The position numbers and the translations under genes are program-made. From Lampris incognitus (lineage: Eukaryota > Chordata > Actinopteri > Lampriformes > Lampridae): a DNA stretch of 64,000 nt. The notes beneath the pieces were generated by a model. It saw only the letters and a list, made by a program, of their open reading frames with translations. It made no database searches and was not told the origin of the DNA. The DNA lies in NCBI RefSeq assembly GCF_029633865.1, contig NC_079213.1, forward strand, positions 97,381,903-97,445,902, given 5' to 3'. Numbering within the stretch: position 1 is the first letter of the stretch; every line of letters begins with the position of its first letter. Positions 11,133-22,730 of this stretch are shown here, piece after piece.

Positions 11133-11550
11133 CAAGGCTGGATTACGGACCGGGCATGCCGGGTGAGTGTCCCAGGGCCCCAGACCACGAGGGGCCCCAA
11201 AAGGTCAGGGGCATTGTGTTCACGTATAATAGGGATCCCCAATCATACACTACAAGGGACATTTTGTTCCAACCCTGCGTCGCAATGCAGGGCCCAAGCT
11301 AGTCTCTAATGATGCGGGGGCCCCAAGCTATTCTCGTCTCTGTTTGTTTTGTGATTCAAAATTGTGTTGTACTTTGTAGTTGCCATCCGAATCCCATGCA
11401 GATTGACATAGCATTGACTACCATGTTGGGTATTTGCATTAGTTTTACATTTAACAATGTATAGTATTGTCTGTGTAGCCTATCTGACGGGGCAGAGGGG
11501 ACAATGGAAGTGCGTGCCCTGGGGCCCCCTGGTGGGTTAATCCGGCCATG
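11133..11550. mobile_element. hAT-type MITE with perfect 8-bp TSD
   Basis: 418 bp bounded by imperfect terminal inverted repeats (CAAGGCTGGATTA at the left, TAATCCGGCCATG at the right). It is flanked by the 8-bp direct repeat CTACTACA at 11125-11132 and 11551-11558. There is no transposase; the interior is rich in GGGGCCCC-like blocks. TSD length and ends fit a non-autonomous hAT element. Confidence 0.9.
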
Positions 11551-11589
11551 CTACTACATACGAAATAGGTAGCGATTGTACAGAAAACG

Positions 11590-11708
11590 GCTTGTGTTCT
11601 ATTATAACAGGTGTCTGAAATTCAGATTTGGCCAGAAATGTAAAGCACTTTGAGTGGCTGTTGCAGCTAGAAAAGCGCTATATAAAAGGCAACTTGATTG
11701 ATTGATAC
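11590..11708 (+). repeat. 3' tail of a CR1/L2-like non-LTR element
   Basis: The segment AAAGCACTTTGAGTGGCTG, then AAGCGCTATATAAA, ends in ATTGATTGAT repeats. This form resembles 3' ends of CR1/L2-like elements in fish. Only the tail is present. Confidence 0.45.
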
Positions 11709-11872
11709 TATATTATATACCTATGTTACAACCACAACAATAACAGCGATCATATGTAACCAGTATACAGTATTTGTAAGTACATTTACAATTGTACATT
11801 TGAAGAAGTGAGGACTAGCAAGAATGTATGGTTAAAAACATAAATTAGTCTTCACTAATATAGCAGAGCAAG

Positions 11873-12918
<1,046 letters not shown>

Positions 12919-13019
12919 AAGACAGCCATACACAGCCAGTGAACGGAGACTGCAGTGTTGGTTGCCTGAAAGGTGACAAATCTCATTAGTGCTAGTGGGC
13001 ACATCAAAGACTCAGGTTT

Positions 13020-13022
<3 letters not shown>

Positions 13023-13078
<56 letters not shown>
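13023..13078. repeat. (TG)n microsatellite
   Basis: About 56 bp of TG, the second of a close pair. Confidence 0.96.
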
Positions 13079-13083
<5 letters not shown>

Positions 13084-14187
13084 TAACGAAACAGCGTCTC
13101 TCTGTGACTAACATGAAGGTAAATATTCACCCCCGTCACATACTCAAAAGAGCACAGGACAGCAAGGAGCTGCAGGAGGAAACATGATGATAAACAAAAC
13201 TACAGCAGACATTGAATCACAGTGGATGGGATTAAAAAAAGAAAAAAGAAGCCTCGGCACAGGTCTAGGAAATACTGTAAACAAAATGTATGACATTCCA
13301 GCGGGATACACCATATTATCCCACCACAAAACAAATACTATTTCACTGAACCAGAAAATGAAGCTCTGGAAAAGCACTCCTGAGCAGGCGGTGCAGCCTC
13401 CTCAACCAGCCAAGCTCTTCGTCTCTCTGCCCTACATCCCACAACCGGCACCATCAAAAATAAACTCTCCCCAAGCAGAACACTTTTCTGAGAACTGAAA
13501 GCAAGAAAGCCCGCCTTAATTGGACAAGTGGCAATTGGGGTACGCTATTCTCTTTCATGCCCTGAGCGACAGTATTCAGAGGGAACAGGGAAATGGGTGG
13601 AAGGGGCTACAAGTTAAACTGCTCGTGCCCTGAAACTCTGTTGCGATTTAAAAACAACTCCATCCATCCAGTTCATCCCCAGAGCAGAAATAATATTATA
13701 CAATGACAACCACATTTTTATGTGCAAAATACCACTTGATAATTATGATTTTTTTTAAAATGTAATTTTGCCCATTTGCGCAGCACTTCCGGTGTCCCCT
13801 GCCCAATTTCAATTACTGATGATATTTCCGCTTTTCTTTTCCATTGCTACAAAAATTAAATGCACCACGATTTGGAGATAGTCAACGTGGTGGCGTTAGC
13901 ACGGGAAGGGGGGGCCTGCACCCCTCCCTCCCCCAAGTAGCGGCAGGTGACTGTGTAACACCTTAGACCCAACAGTATGCCTAACGTTTCCTAACGTACA
14001 AATGCAAAAAACATAAATAAGTAAATAAATAAAATATACCTTTATTTAAACAGCGGGCTGGGACTGCGTGGAATGTACATTTTAGTAATAAAGTGGGCAA
14101 ACACTCCATTCCAAATCTGCTACACACGCACCTTACAAACAAAAACAAACAATGACGTCATACTGTAGCGACTGGAGGAGGCGCTAG
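13079..14187. other. No gene recognised
   Basis: The plus frame 13184-13498 (104 codons) lacks a recognisable domain. The rest is AT-rich non-coding DNA with homopolymers. Confidence 0.4.
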
Positions 14188-14495
14188 ATCCAACGGGTTG
14201 TAGGCACGGAAGTAGCCGTGATTGGTTGTTGGTTAGGGTTGGGGTTTAAACTCTTTTTGAATTTCCATTGTTAGCAAGCGTTAACGTTAGCTATGGTTAC
14301 AGTACGATCTGACAATGTTAAGGTCAGTTGTAAGCTAGCTAGCTAAATGTTTCAGTGCGCATCTGTAACGTGCATGGATAAGTAGACACGTTGGTCATCA
14401 TTTGTTTCAAGTCAGTGCGCTTCGAGGTTCCGCGCTGTCTATTGGCCGACGCAACAGCCAATCACGGCTACTTCTGTGTCTACACCCCGTTGGCT
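14188..14495. mobile_element. MITE-like inverted repeat, about 0.3 kb
   Basis: The left arm around 14188-14233 (CAACGGGTTGTAGGCACGG, then AAGTAGCCGTGATTGG) is the imperfect reverse complement of the right arm around 14449-14495 (CCAATCACGGCTACTTC, then ACACCCCGTTGG). The interior is non-coding. No TSD was identified. Confidence 0.6.
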
Positions 14496-14516
14496 CTGGA
14501 ATCAACCTTCTGCGCT

Positions 14517-14586
14517 GGGGGAGCGCAATGGCTGATGGGACTGTTAAAGTTACATTTAAAATTGGTGTTTTAATGATGTGCTATTC
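14517..14586 (+). repeat. 70-bp direct duplicate of 16602-16671
   Basis: GGGAGCGCAATGGCTGATGG and the following ~50 bp recur almost exactly at 16602-16671. The two copies lie on either side of a TRIM-like element and a hAT relic. This is probably a shared fragment of a dispersed repeat. Confidence 0.75.
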
Positions 14587-15300
14587 ATGTTGTGGTTATC
14601 TTGTGTTGTTGCTTTGGGGGTTCGACTCAGACCAAGTTGGAGACCGTTTACTGACTAACTGACTGTAGGACCCTGACTGGGACTGATGTCGCCACTTGCC
14701 ACATGGGGGGGGGGGGCATGATGTTGTCATCAGTTCTGGTCCGTTCTTGCTGGTGTGAATGAAAGAGCAATCCTGGCCGTCGTGCGGTGTATGGGGCACG
14801 GGCAAGGCTGGCTTAGAACCCCCAGGGGGCCCTGGGCATTTAAGCTCATAACCCCCCCCCCCACACACACGCGCGCCACGCCATGTCCCAGCCATTACAC
14901 CCCACATTAACTATTTTGAGCTTCCAGTCAAGCTGGTATTTCAAGTCCACCAGACCATAATCACACACCTATTTGTCAAAGGCTGAATAACCAGTCCAGC
15001 TGAGCAGGTATGCCTATAGACCAAGTTGTGCGTGCAAGGAAAACAAGGAAACAATGGATTAAACCACCCCAAGGCAGTGTATGACTCTAGACTGGCAATA
15101 TTTGTGATAATGGAAAACCACCCAAGCAGACAGCACACCAGTTATTACTGACACATAATAATGTGACTGACTAGGAATAAATAGGCTTACAACAATGCCA
15201 TCCCTAAGGTAATCACACAGCACAGCTGAATGCAGGTTTCAAAATAAGGCTCACAAAGTGAGCTAGGCAGCTTCACAAAGAACTGCAAAAACCAACATAT

Positions 15301-15637
15301 TGTAGTGAATTCGGGGGGCAGCCGCGGAAACAGCCACAGCCGGGACGCGAACCCGTGTGTCCCGCTCCGCAAGCGAGCGACAACGTTAACGTGTCTACTT
15401 ATTCGTGTACGTTACACTACCCCCCTCCTTCGGGAAGCGTATCCGATGGAGGAGACAACCGCCGGGGATCCCACTTCTGACACAAATGTAGCGAATTCAG
15501 GGGGCAGCCGCAGGAACCGCCACATCCGGGACGCGAACCCGTGTCTCCGCTCCGCAAGCGACAACGTTAACCACTCGACTAAAGGGTCCGCCCCGTTAGC
15601 CAAGGGCTAATATGTCTACTTATTCGTGTACGTTACA
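15301..15637 (-). mobile_element. TRIM-like miniature LTR element, copy 1
   Basis: Read on the minus strand: a 151-bp 5' LTR (15487-15637), a 70-bp internal domain (15417-15486) and a 116-bp 3' LTR (15301-15416). LTRs start TGTAACGTACACG and end TTC(G/A)CTACA. The internal domain begins TTTGTGTCAGAAGTGGGATC (candidate primer-binding site) and ends GAAGGAGGGGGGTAG (candidate polypurine tract). A 4-bp TSD, ATAT, flanks the element (15297-15300, 15638-15641). The 5' LTR has a Pol III-type A box (TAGTCGAGTGG) and, 42 nt on, a B box (GGTTCGCGTCC). The 3' LTR lacks about 35 bp including the A box. There is no coding capacity. It must depend on proteins of another LTR element. Confidence 0.85.
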
Positions 15638-15819
15638 ATATAATGAACTTGACAAACTGACACTAATACAACATAGCAGCATCACACCACAGTGATGCAA
15701 ACACAAGTTATGAGAAATAAACTCATCCACAAAATATACAGCAACACACAATCACAACAGATAATACTGCCCAATGCACAGAAAACACAATCAAATGGTT
15801 CTTACCTTTAGAAGTTCTT

Positions 15820-16440
15820 CTTTCTTGACTTTTTCTTTGCAAACTCTGATCTAGTCCTCAAAATCCAGCTCCCTCGCAAGCTCAGACTCGATGGCCATCA
15901 AAGAGAGCGCTGAAAGCCTTTTCTGACCAATGGTTGTTCTGAGTTCGTTTTTTTTTTTAAATCAATTTCAGCTGTGAAAATGTCCTCTCTCCCTCGCAGT
16001 TGGATACAGGCAGTGCAAGAAAAAGCCTGAGCGCAACAAAAACGTTGGGGAAGGTTGTCTGGAGTCCATTCCTCAGCACAACTTGCAATAGGTTTGCAGG
16101 AGTCTTATTTTGCTCGGTGCTGACAAAAGACCTAAACTCATCAGCTAAGGCCTTGTCCAAGTCAGTTGGATATGAATGAGGAGAGCGCAGCAGCCTGTTT
16201 GCGGAGATCAGTGTCATCACAGTCCATGTGAAATACGATACCAACGCGACCATTTATGTCTCTGTATGCATCCAGCCGTTTGTTCAGTCCTGAGAGCAAA
16301 CTGTCAACAGTCACACTGAATGTCTCAACTTGGAACTTTTTACTCCCAGTGAGAACGACTTCGTTGTCGACTGGCTCATCAGATCTTGAATCTGTGCAAT
16401 GTAAGCCACCTGCTCTCTATGCCCACCCACCTTGACCGTT
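15820..16440 (-). pseudogene. hAT transposase C-terminal relic (ZMYM1-like)
   Basis: The minus frame 15957-16253 ends in a hAT dimerisation-like motif (LPVSNCEGERTFSQLKL). It is stopped by a frameshift in an A/T homopolymer at about 15950; further related sequence continues in another frame to about 15845. Upstream minus-strand sequence near 16205-16320 encodes a further conserved-looking stretch (SLLSGLNKRLDAY). The fragment lacks the N-terminal finger and most of the catalytic region, so it is inactive. Hydrophobic spacing and the C-terminal motif resemble zinc finger MYM-type/hAT proteins. Confidence 0.65.
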
Positions 16441-16441
16441 A

Positions 16442-16601
16442 GCCAATCTATACTAGGGCTGGGTATTGGCAGGGACCTCGCGATACAATGCGTATCATGA
16501 TACATGGGTTACGATTCGGTTGAATCACGATACATTGCGATATGAAACATATTGCGATACACTGCAATACTCTACATTATTGTCACGGCGGGAGCAGGAG
16601 A
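16442..16601 (+). repeat. hAT-like repeat end with GATAC/GATAT repeats
   Basis: Starts ACTAGGGCTGGGTATTGGCA and contains repeated CGATACA/GATATG units. This is typical of terminal regions of some fish hAT elements; compare the element at 39331. The right end is not found. Confidence 0.45.
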
Positions 16602-16671
16602 GGGGGAGCGCAATGGCTGATGGGACTGTTAAAGTTACATTTAAAATTGGTGTTTTAATGATGTGCTATTC
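16602..16671 (+). repeat. 70-bp direct duplicate of 14517-14586
   Basis: Second copy of the block described at 14517-14586. Confidence 0.75.
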
Positions 16672-17212
16672 TATTCTAATAAGGCAAACGAACTTACATT
16701 ACAGGAACAGTATCTACAGACAGCAAGGAAGACTCGGTACAAGGCATGAAGCATCCGGCAACCATGAGCCAACATAATATACGTATTTTTGAGGATCCGA
16801 CAAAGCGCCAGGGCAACCAGGGAGAATATATAACGTTGGGGAGCCAATCAGGGAAATTGGGCGCAGATGAGCAGGGGAGAGCAGGAACAGAAAAGCCAAT
16901 CAGGCTTGGGCGCAAAATATGGGGGGGTCAGGGGGGACAAGGACCCTCCCCTACTTTTTGAAAGTTCGATTTTCCACAACTACTAGATATATACATATGT
17001 ATAATATTAGACATACACTCCCTGTATGTGGCATTATTCATGTCATTCCCATCCCAAAATAGTATGTAAAAGTATGTTATTAAAAAAAAGAAAATCCCCC
17101 TCCCCCTCCATGTATTTGGTACTGGCCGCAGCCCTCGCATCATTTTCATCTGACGTGACTGGCAGGAGGCACGCACAACTTTTTAACAGCATCTGGCTGA
17201 GGCACCACCGAT

Positions 17213-17632
17213 GGCTTATCCGCGGTGCAGGAGATACGGGTTCGCGTCCCGGCTGTGGCAGTTCCCGGGCTGCCCCCCCCCCCCCTTATTCGCTACATTG
17301 GTGTCAGAAGTGGAATCTCGAAGGAAGGGGGCAATGTAACGATCACGGCTGAATAGGCTTGGTAGCCCTTGGCCAACGGGTCGGACCCTTTAGTTGACTG
17401 GTTAACGTTGTCGCCCGCGGTGCGGCATACATGAGTTCGCGCCCCGGCCGTGGACGCCCTTCCCGAAGGAAGGGGGGGCAATGTAACGATCACGGATGAA
17501 TAGGCTCGGTAGCCCTTGGCTAACGGGTCGGACCGTTTAGTCGACTGGTTAACGTTGTCGCCCATGGTGCGGGAGATATGGGTTTGCGTCCCGACTGTGG
17601 CGGTTCCCGAGCTGCCCCGCTAATTCACTACA
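17213..17632 (+). mobile_element. TRIM-like miniature LTR element, tandem copy 2
   Basis: Three LTR units in a head-to-tail row. A 5'-truncated LTR ends CGCTACA at 17297. A 37-bp internal domain follows (17298-17334: TTGGTGTCAGAAGTGG, then GAAGGAAGGGGGCAA). A second LTR starts at 17335 (TGTAACGATCACGG) and is truncated at ~17459. A purine tract (17464-17481) precedes a complete 151-bp LTR (17482-17632). The LTRs contain an A-box-like TAGTTGACTGG or TAGTCGACTGG and a B-box-like GGTTCGCGTCCC or GGTTTGCGTCCC. The tandem form is what unequal recombination between LTRs gives. The left boundary and TSD are unclear. Confidence 0.8.
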
Positions 17633-17682
17633 ATACTTTTCGTTTTAGTTCGCAGCCCCCCTACTAAAATAAAAAAAACTGT

Positions 17683-17856
17683 TGTGGCGGACACTAGGGG
17701 CTATACCTCTCACCCAGCAGGACTGTGACCTGGGGGCGTGGTTTACGTTCCCGGACTCGCCGGTGCAGGGTTGTTCCTGCTGCAGTTGGTTTTTGGAGTT
17801 GAGGAATAAACATCAAACTCGCCTTGGTCTCCTGTGTTTTTCCAAATCCTGCCACA
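17683..17856 (+). repeat. 5' LTR of Gypsy element A
   Basis: 174 bp with short terminal inverted repeat TGTGGC...GCCACA. Followed directly by the primer-binding site. Confidence 0.93.
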
Positions 17857-17921
17857 TTGGTGACCCCTCCGTGCACGTTTGAGGCGGCGGGAAACTCCAG
17901 GGCCAGCGCTCAGTAGCAGCT

Positions 17922-19862
17922 GTGGGCGCTGGTGGACGTAGTGAGCTGATCTTCATTAAGGACACAATGTCAGGAAGACGGTTTCTGCTGGACTCAGGCT
18001 CGCAAAAGAGCCTACTCCCTCCTGCTAAGACAGACAGGTCGGCCGAAGGCGGCGGCCCACAGTTAAGGGCAGCTAACGGTTCGTCCATTGCGACGTTTGG
18101 CACAAGGTTGGTGACTGTTTGCTTCCACGGGCGCCATTTTGAGTGGGACTTTGTAGTGGCCGCCATTACTGTTCCTATTATCGGCGCGGATTTTCTGTGT
18201 GCTAATGGTCTGCTGGTTGAGGTTGCAAACCGCCGTTTAATTGATGCTGTGTCTTTCGCCACTGTTCCGTGCGAGACAGGGGGAGCCGGGCCGTTAACAC
18301 ACGCTAACTTTTTAGCATTAGGGGATGTTTTTCAGCGTTTGCTGGCGGATTTTCCATCGGTGACTACGCCTGCCTTTTCCACCGCGGTTACTAAACACGG
18401 GGTAGAACACTTCATTCCCACGGTGGGACCGCCAGTTTTTGCGCGCGCGCGGCGCCTCGACGCGGTAAAATTGGCTATAGCTAAGGAGGAGTTCGCCATC
18501 ATGGAGCGTCTGGGTATAGTGAGGCGTTCCAACAGCCCGTGGGCCTCGCCGCTTCACATGGTGCCCAAGGCGGATGGGTCGTGGCGGCCTTGCGGCGACT
18601 TTCGCCGCCTGAACAACGTCACCGCCAATGACCGCTATCCCATCCCACACATACAGGACTTTTCCATACGCCTGGCAGGTACCACTATTTTCTCTAAGGT
18701 GGACCTGGTGCGCGGCTATCATCAGGTTCCCGTGCGCGCAGAGGACGTGCCCAAGACCGCAGTGATCTCCCCGTTTGGGCTTTTTGAGTTCATGCGCATG
18801 CCTTTTGGCTTGAAGGGGGCAGCGCAAACCTTTCAGAGGCCGATGGACTCGGTGTTGCGTGACCTTGCTTTCGTGTTCGTTTATCTCGACGACATATTAG
18901 TGGCCAGTCCGTCAGCTGAAGAGCACCTGGCGCACCTGAAACAGGTTTTCCGTCGTCTGGACGAACACGGCCTGATAGTCAACCCGGCCAAGTGTCAGTT
19001 TGGACTGCCGGTGATTGACTTCTTGGGTCACCGCATTTCGCCGCAAGGCGCGGTCCCGTTGCCTTCTAAGGTGCAAGCGGTGGCGGAATTTCCCCGCCCA
19101 GTCTCTGTTAAGGCATTGCAGGAATTCTTGGGAATGGTGAATTTCTATAACCGTTTCCTCCCTCGTGCTGCCCACCTCCTTCAGCCACTTTACGAAGCCC
19201 TGCGGCTTAAGAAGGCTAACGACCCTGTCGACTGGACTCCCGAACAGATCCAGGCCTTTGACGGAGCTAAGTGCGCCCTGGCTAACGCTGCCCTCCTCGC
19301 CCATCCCACACCCACGGCGTCCATAGCTTTAACAACCGATGCGTCTGACATAGCCGTGGGGGCTGTGGTTGAACAGCGTGTGGAGAATGCGAGGCAGCCA
19401 CTCGCATTTTTTAGCCGCAAACTGCGGGATAGCGAGCGCAAGTACAGCGTTTTTGACCGGGAGTTGCTGGCACTGCACCTGGCAACCCGGCATTTCCGCT
19501 TCCTGCTGGAGGGTCGCCCATTCACGGCTTATGTGGATCATAAGCCGCTGACTTTTGCCATGTCCAAGGTGACTGAGCCGTGGTCTGCTCGTCAACAGCG
19601 CCACCTAGCGGCGATCTCCGAGTTCACAACGGACATTCAGAATGTGGCCGGGAAGTCCAACCCTGTTGCTGATTGTCTGTCTCGTGTGCTTGTGTGTCCT
19701 GTGCACCTCGGTGTGGATTTCTCCGCTATGGCTGCCGACCAGCCCAGCGACCCGGACGTCCTTGCCCTTAGGTCAACGCGTACCGGTCTCAAGCTAGAGG
19801 ACGCTGTGATGCAGGAAGGCAGTCCTGCCCTCCTCTGCGATGTCTCCACCGGCCGTCCCCGC
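17922..19862 (+). pseudogene. Gypsy A Pol: protease, RT and RNase H portion
   Basis: Frame open from 17922 to the boundary of element B at 19862; the apparent C-terminal residues up to 19898 come from B's LTR. The protease has [13 protein letters not shown]. Reverse transcriptase runs from about 18440 to 19020: [59 protein letters not shown] and catalytic YLDD (~18882). RNase H has [13 protein letters not shown] and DHKPLTFA. There is no stop codon within this part. Gag is absent upstream, so the frame has no normal start; the first ATG is at 17967. Confidence 0.9.
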
Positions 19863-20062
19863 TGTTATGTCCGCACACATCGACAGCGCTGCATTTGATT
19901 TGGTGCTGTTCTATTGTGCTGGGATCGATTGGTGATGCCTGCGGGCTCTGGGTTGTTTGATCGGGTCTGCCTGTGATGCTGTGTCAGTCTAAATAAATAA
20001 TGCAACGTAGCGGTTGTGTCGAGCGACAGCGCTGTGTCCTGACGTGATTTCTAAATACAATA
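19863..20062 (+). repeat. 5' LTR of Gypsy element B
   Basis: 200 bp. It contains an AATAAATAA polyadenylation-like signal near 19992. Confidence 0.94.
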
Positions 20063-20074
20063 TTGGCGACAAGG

Positions 20075-22018
20075 ATGGCTGATATTTATCTCCAACCACC
20101 TGCCCCCTTCCTGGCATTACCTGGCGAGCCTCCGGTACCATGGACTCGCTGGCTACATAGTTTTGAAAATTACATCATCGCCTCAAGGCTCGACGACGTG
20201 AGCCAGGCTAGGAAGACGGCTCTGTTGCTATACTGCTTGGGAGCAGAGGGTCATCGTGTGCTCGGGACTCTGGGGAACTTCACAAACTTTGACGAAGCTG
20301 TGGGACTTATGAGCACCCATTTCGCTGCTCCACAGAGTGCCCTCCTTCGGCGATTTATATTCCGTCAGCGACACCAACTGCCTGGTGAGTCTGTGCAGCA
20401 GTATGTAGCTAATTTGCGAGGGCTAGCTAGCTCATGCAAGTTTGGCGCGCTTCAGGACGAGATGGTTCGCGACCAGCTAATCGAACACTCCAACAACGCA
20501 AAGGTGCGTGAGACTCTCCTGCTGGAAAAAGACGATCTGCTGCTGTCCAGAGCAATTACCATCGCACTACAGGTTGAGGGAGCAGCTGAGTGTGCTGCTA
20601 TGCTAAATACACAGCAAGTGGCCACCTCCAGTCAAGCTGCCAACGACTCCTCCCTCTACTCACGGCTGCCCCTCGGGACGCAACCCAGCCAGAGAGAGGC
20701 GAGCGCCGACACCACTGGGGACGTCTTGCAACTGCAACGACGGCGTTCTCGGCCCCGCCCTCAACAGTCCTGTGGTAACTGTGGATCTCGGTCTCATGTT
20801 TCAAGGGCTCAGAACTGCCCTGCTCGTGGCCAGACATGCCGTAGCTGCGGTAAGCAAAATCACTTTGCCAACGTCTGTCAATCTTCCCCGGCTGGGTCAG
20901 AGGGCCACACCCCCCAATCTTCAACCGCCGTCATTCACAAGGTGAGCTCTGGGCCAGTGTCATTCAAATCATGCACAGTCAACATTAATGATGTGTGCAT
21001 CCCCCTGCTGTTGGACACCGGTGCAGGTGTGTCTCTCCTGAATGTTGATACCTACAGTCAATTTTTCAGTTCACTGCCACTGTCCGCACCCTCAGCTGTC
21101 CTCTGTGGGTATGGTGACTCCAAAATCGATCTGGTTGGCTCTCTCCAAGTGACTGTCCGCTATGGAACCAAGCTGGTGCCCAATGCAGTTTTTCATGTGG
21201 CACGCCGTGGGGCCAACCTGATGGGCCTGGACCTGTTCTCCGCTCTGGGGTTCTCCCTCTTAGACACAAGGGGGGCAGCAATCCTGACTGTTGCCACACC
21301 TTGGCAGCAGAAGTGGCCATCGCTGTTTATGGGGCTGGGCTGCCTCTCCGCCTTCGCCCATCAACCTCTCCTCAACCCTGCTGTGAAATCTGTCATCCAA
21401 CCACTGCGCCGCATCCCGTTGGCTCTCCGTGATGGGGTCTCCGCCGAGCTGCAACAACTGCTGGAAGCTGGCATCATTGAACCGGTGGACGCGTCACCTT
21501 GGGTCTCAAACCTCGTGGTGGCTAAGAAGAAGTCGGGGGGCCTGCGTGTCTGCGTCGATCTACGTGCAGTAAATAAGGCAGTGGTCCCTGATAAGTATCC
21601 ACTGCCCACCTCAGAAGAACTCACCACTTCCGGCACTGTAACCTCACAGATCATCATCGACTTCCTGGACTCTCTTTTCTCTCGCTGGGGCCTCCCAAAG
21701 ACCATCACCACTGACAACGGCCCTCAGCTGGTCTCTGCTGAGTTCGCTGCTTATCTCGAAAGCAAGGGCATCCGTCATATACGCACTGCGTACTACCACC
21801 CCCAGGCCAATGGCGGCGTTGAACGTTTTCACCAGTCACTGAAGAACGGCCTCAGAGCACACATGGCCCAAGGGTGCTCTTTCACGCAGGCCATCCGTCA
21901 CACTCTGCTGCACTATCGGGCCACACAGCACTCGACCACAAGCGTCTCCCCAGCCTCTCTCATGCTAGGCCGGGAACTGTGCATGCCCCTTGACAGGCTC
22001 CGCCCCTCCACACCCTAG
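20075..22018 (+). pseudogene. Gypsy B Gag-protease-(RT deletion)-integrase frame
   Basis: ATG at 20075, 13 bp after the LTR, gives 647 codons to TAG at 22016-22018. The Gag capsid-like region has VQQYVANLRGLA. Cys/His knuckles follow near 20769-20878 (CGNCG and CRSCGKQNHFANVC). The aspartic protease has LLLDTGAGVSLL (~21010). The N-terminal edge of RT (PLRRIPLALRD, RVCVDLRAVNKAVVPDKYPL) stops near 21630 and joins in frame to the integrase core (ITTDNGPQLVSAEF, HPQANGGVERFHQSL). RT catalytic motifs, RNase H, the integrase zinc domain and the first catalytic Asp are gone. The stop at 22016 separates the integrase C-terminal part (22019-22525). Confidence 0.9.
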
Positions 22019-22525
22019 GCACCTCCCTCTGGGGTCAGAGCCTCAGTCACTCGTCAGCAGACGCGGATGAAGCAACGGATTGACCAGTCAAAACAAACCA
22101 GGGTGCCAGACATCAATGTGTCAGACTGGGTCAGGGTCCGCAGGCCCCACAGGGACAATAAAATGGCTTCATACTGGTCCTCTCCTCTCCAAGTCACCCG
22201 TCAGCTGGGCCCAGCCACTTACCTCCTCAGCGATGGCACTCGGTGGCACTCCAGCCGTCTACAGAAGGTGTCAGCTCCGCCACACACAGCTGGTGACACA
22301 ACCTTAGCCATTCCCTCAGCATGGCGAGACGCCCCGGGGCTTCATGCAGCTCCTACACGGGCCCCAGACATTCCTGGGCCTCAGCTTCCCCTGCCTTCTC
22401 CGTCCCCACCTCGGCCTGCCCAGCCTCAGGCCGCCCCGCGACCTGTTCACACACGTTTACGCCCTGGCCACCTAGAGGACTTTGTGTCAACCTTTCATGT
22501 TTGTAATCCTGCTGGGGGGGGGGGA
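22019..22525 (+). pseudogene. Gypsy B integrase C-terminal segment after amber codon
   Basis: Same frame as the preceding coding segment and separated from it only by one TAG. It contains an integrase C-terminal-like stretch (VSDWVRVRRPHRDNK, SDGTRWHSSRLQKV) and a Pro-rich tail (to ~22500), and ends in the purine tract. The single in-frame stop may be a recent mutation. Confidence 0.8.
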
Positions 22526-22725
22526 TGTTATGTCTGCACACATCGACAGCGCTGCATTTGATTTGGTGCTGTTCTATTGTGCTGGGATCGATTGGTGATG
22601 CCTGCGGGCTCTGGGTTGTTTTATCGGGTCTGCCTGTGATGCTGTGTCAGTCTAAATAAAGAATGCAACGTAGCGGTTGTGTCGAGCGACAGCGCTGTGT
22701 CCTGACGTGATTTCTAAATACAATA
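22526..22725 (+). repeat. 3' LTR of Gypsy element B
   Basis: 200 bp, 3 differences from the 5' LTR by eye. Confidence 0.94.
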
Positions 22726-22730
22726 CCCGC

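Larger units (their letters stand above)
19863..22725 (+). mobile_element. Ty3/Gypsy element B, RT-deleted, nested in A
   Basis: Two 200-bp LTRs (19863-20062, 22526-22725) differ at 3 positions by eye. A 5-bp TSD, CCCGC, lies at 19858-19862 and 22726-22730. LTRs start TGTTATGTC and end TACAATA, so they do not end in CA. A candidate primer-binding site TTGGCGACAAGGATGG follows the 5' LTR and a G tract (22513-22524) precedes the 3' LTR. The internal region keeps gag, protease and the second part of integrase but has lost the RT body and RNase H. It inserted in pol of element A, so it is the younger of the two. Confidence 0.94.

Noticed and set aside
17335-17632. TRIM LTRs read as ordinary tRNA-derived SINEs
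   Set aside because: The units have TG...CA-type ends and are separated by PBS- and purine-tract-like sequence; related copies have 4-bp TSDs and no A-rich or microsatellite tail, which SINEs would not show.
17813-18262. Minus-strand frames opposite Gypsy A pol (also 18318-18827, 18912-19304)
   Set aside because: Shadows of the pol frame without motifs.
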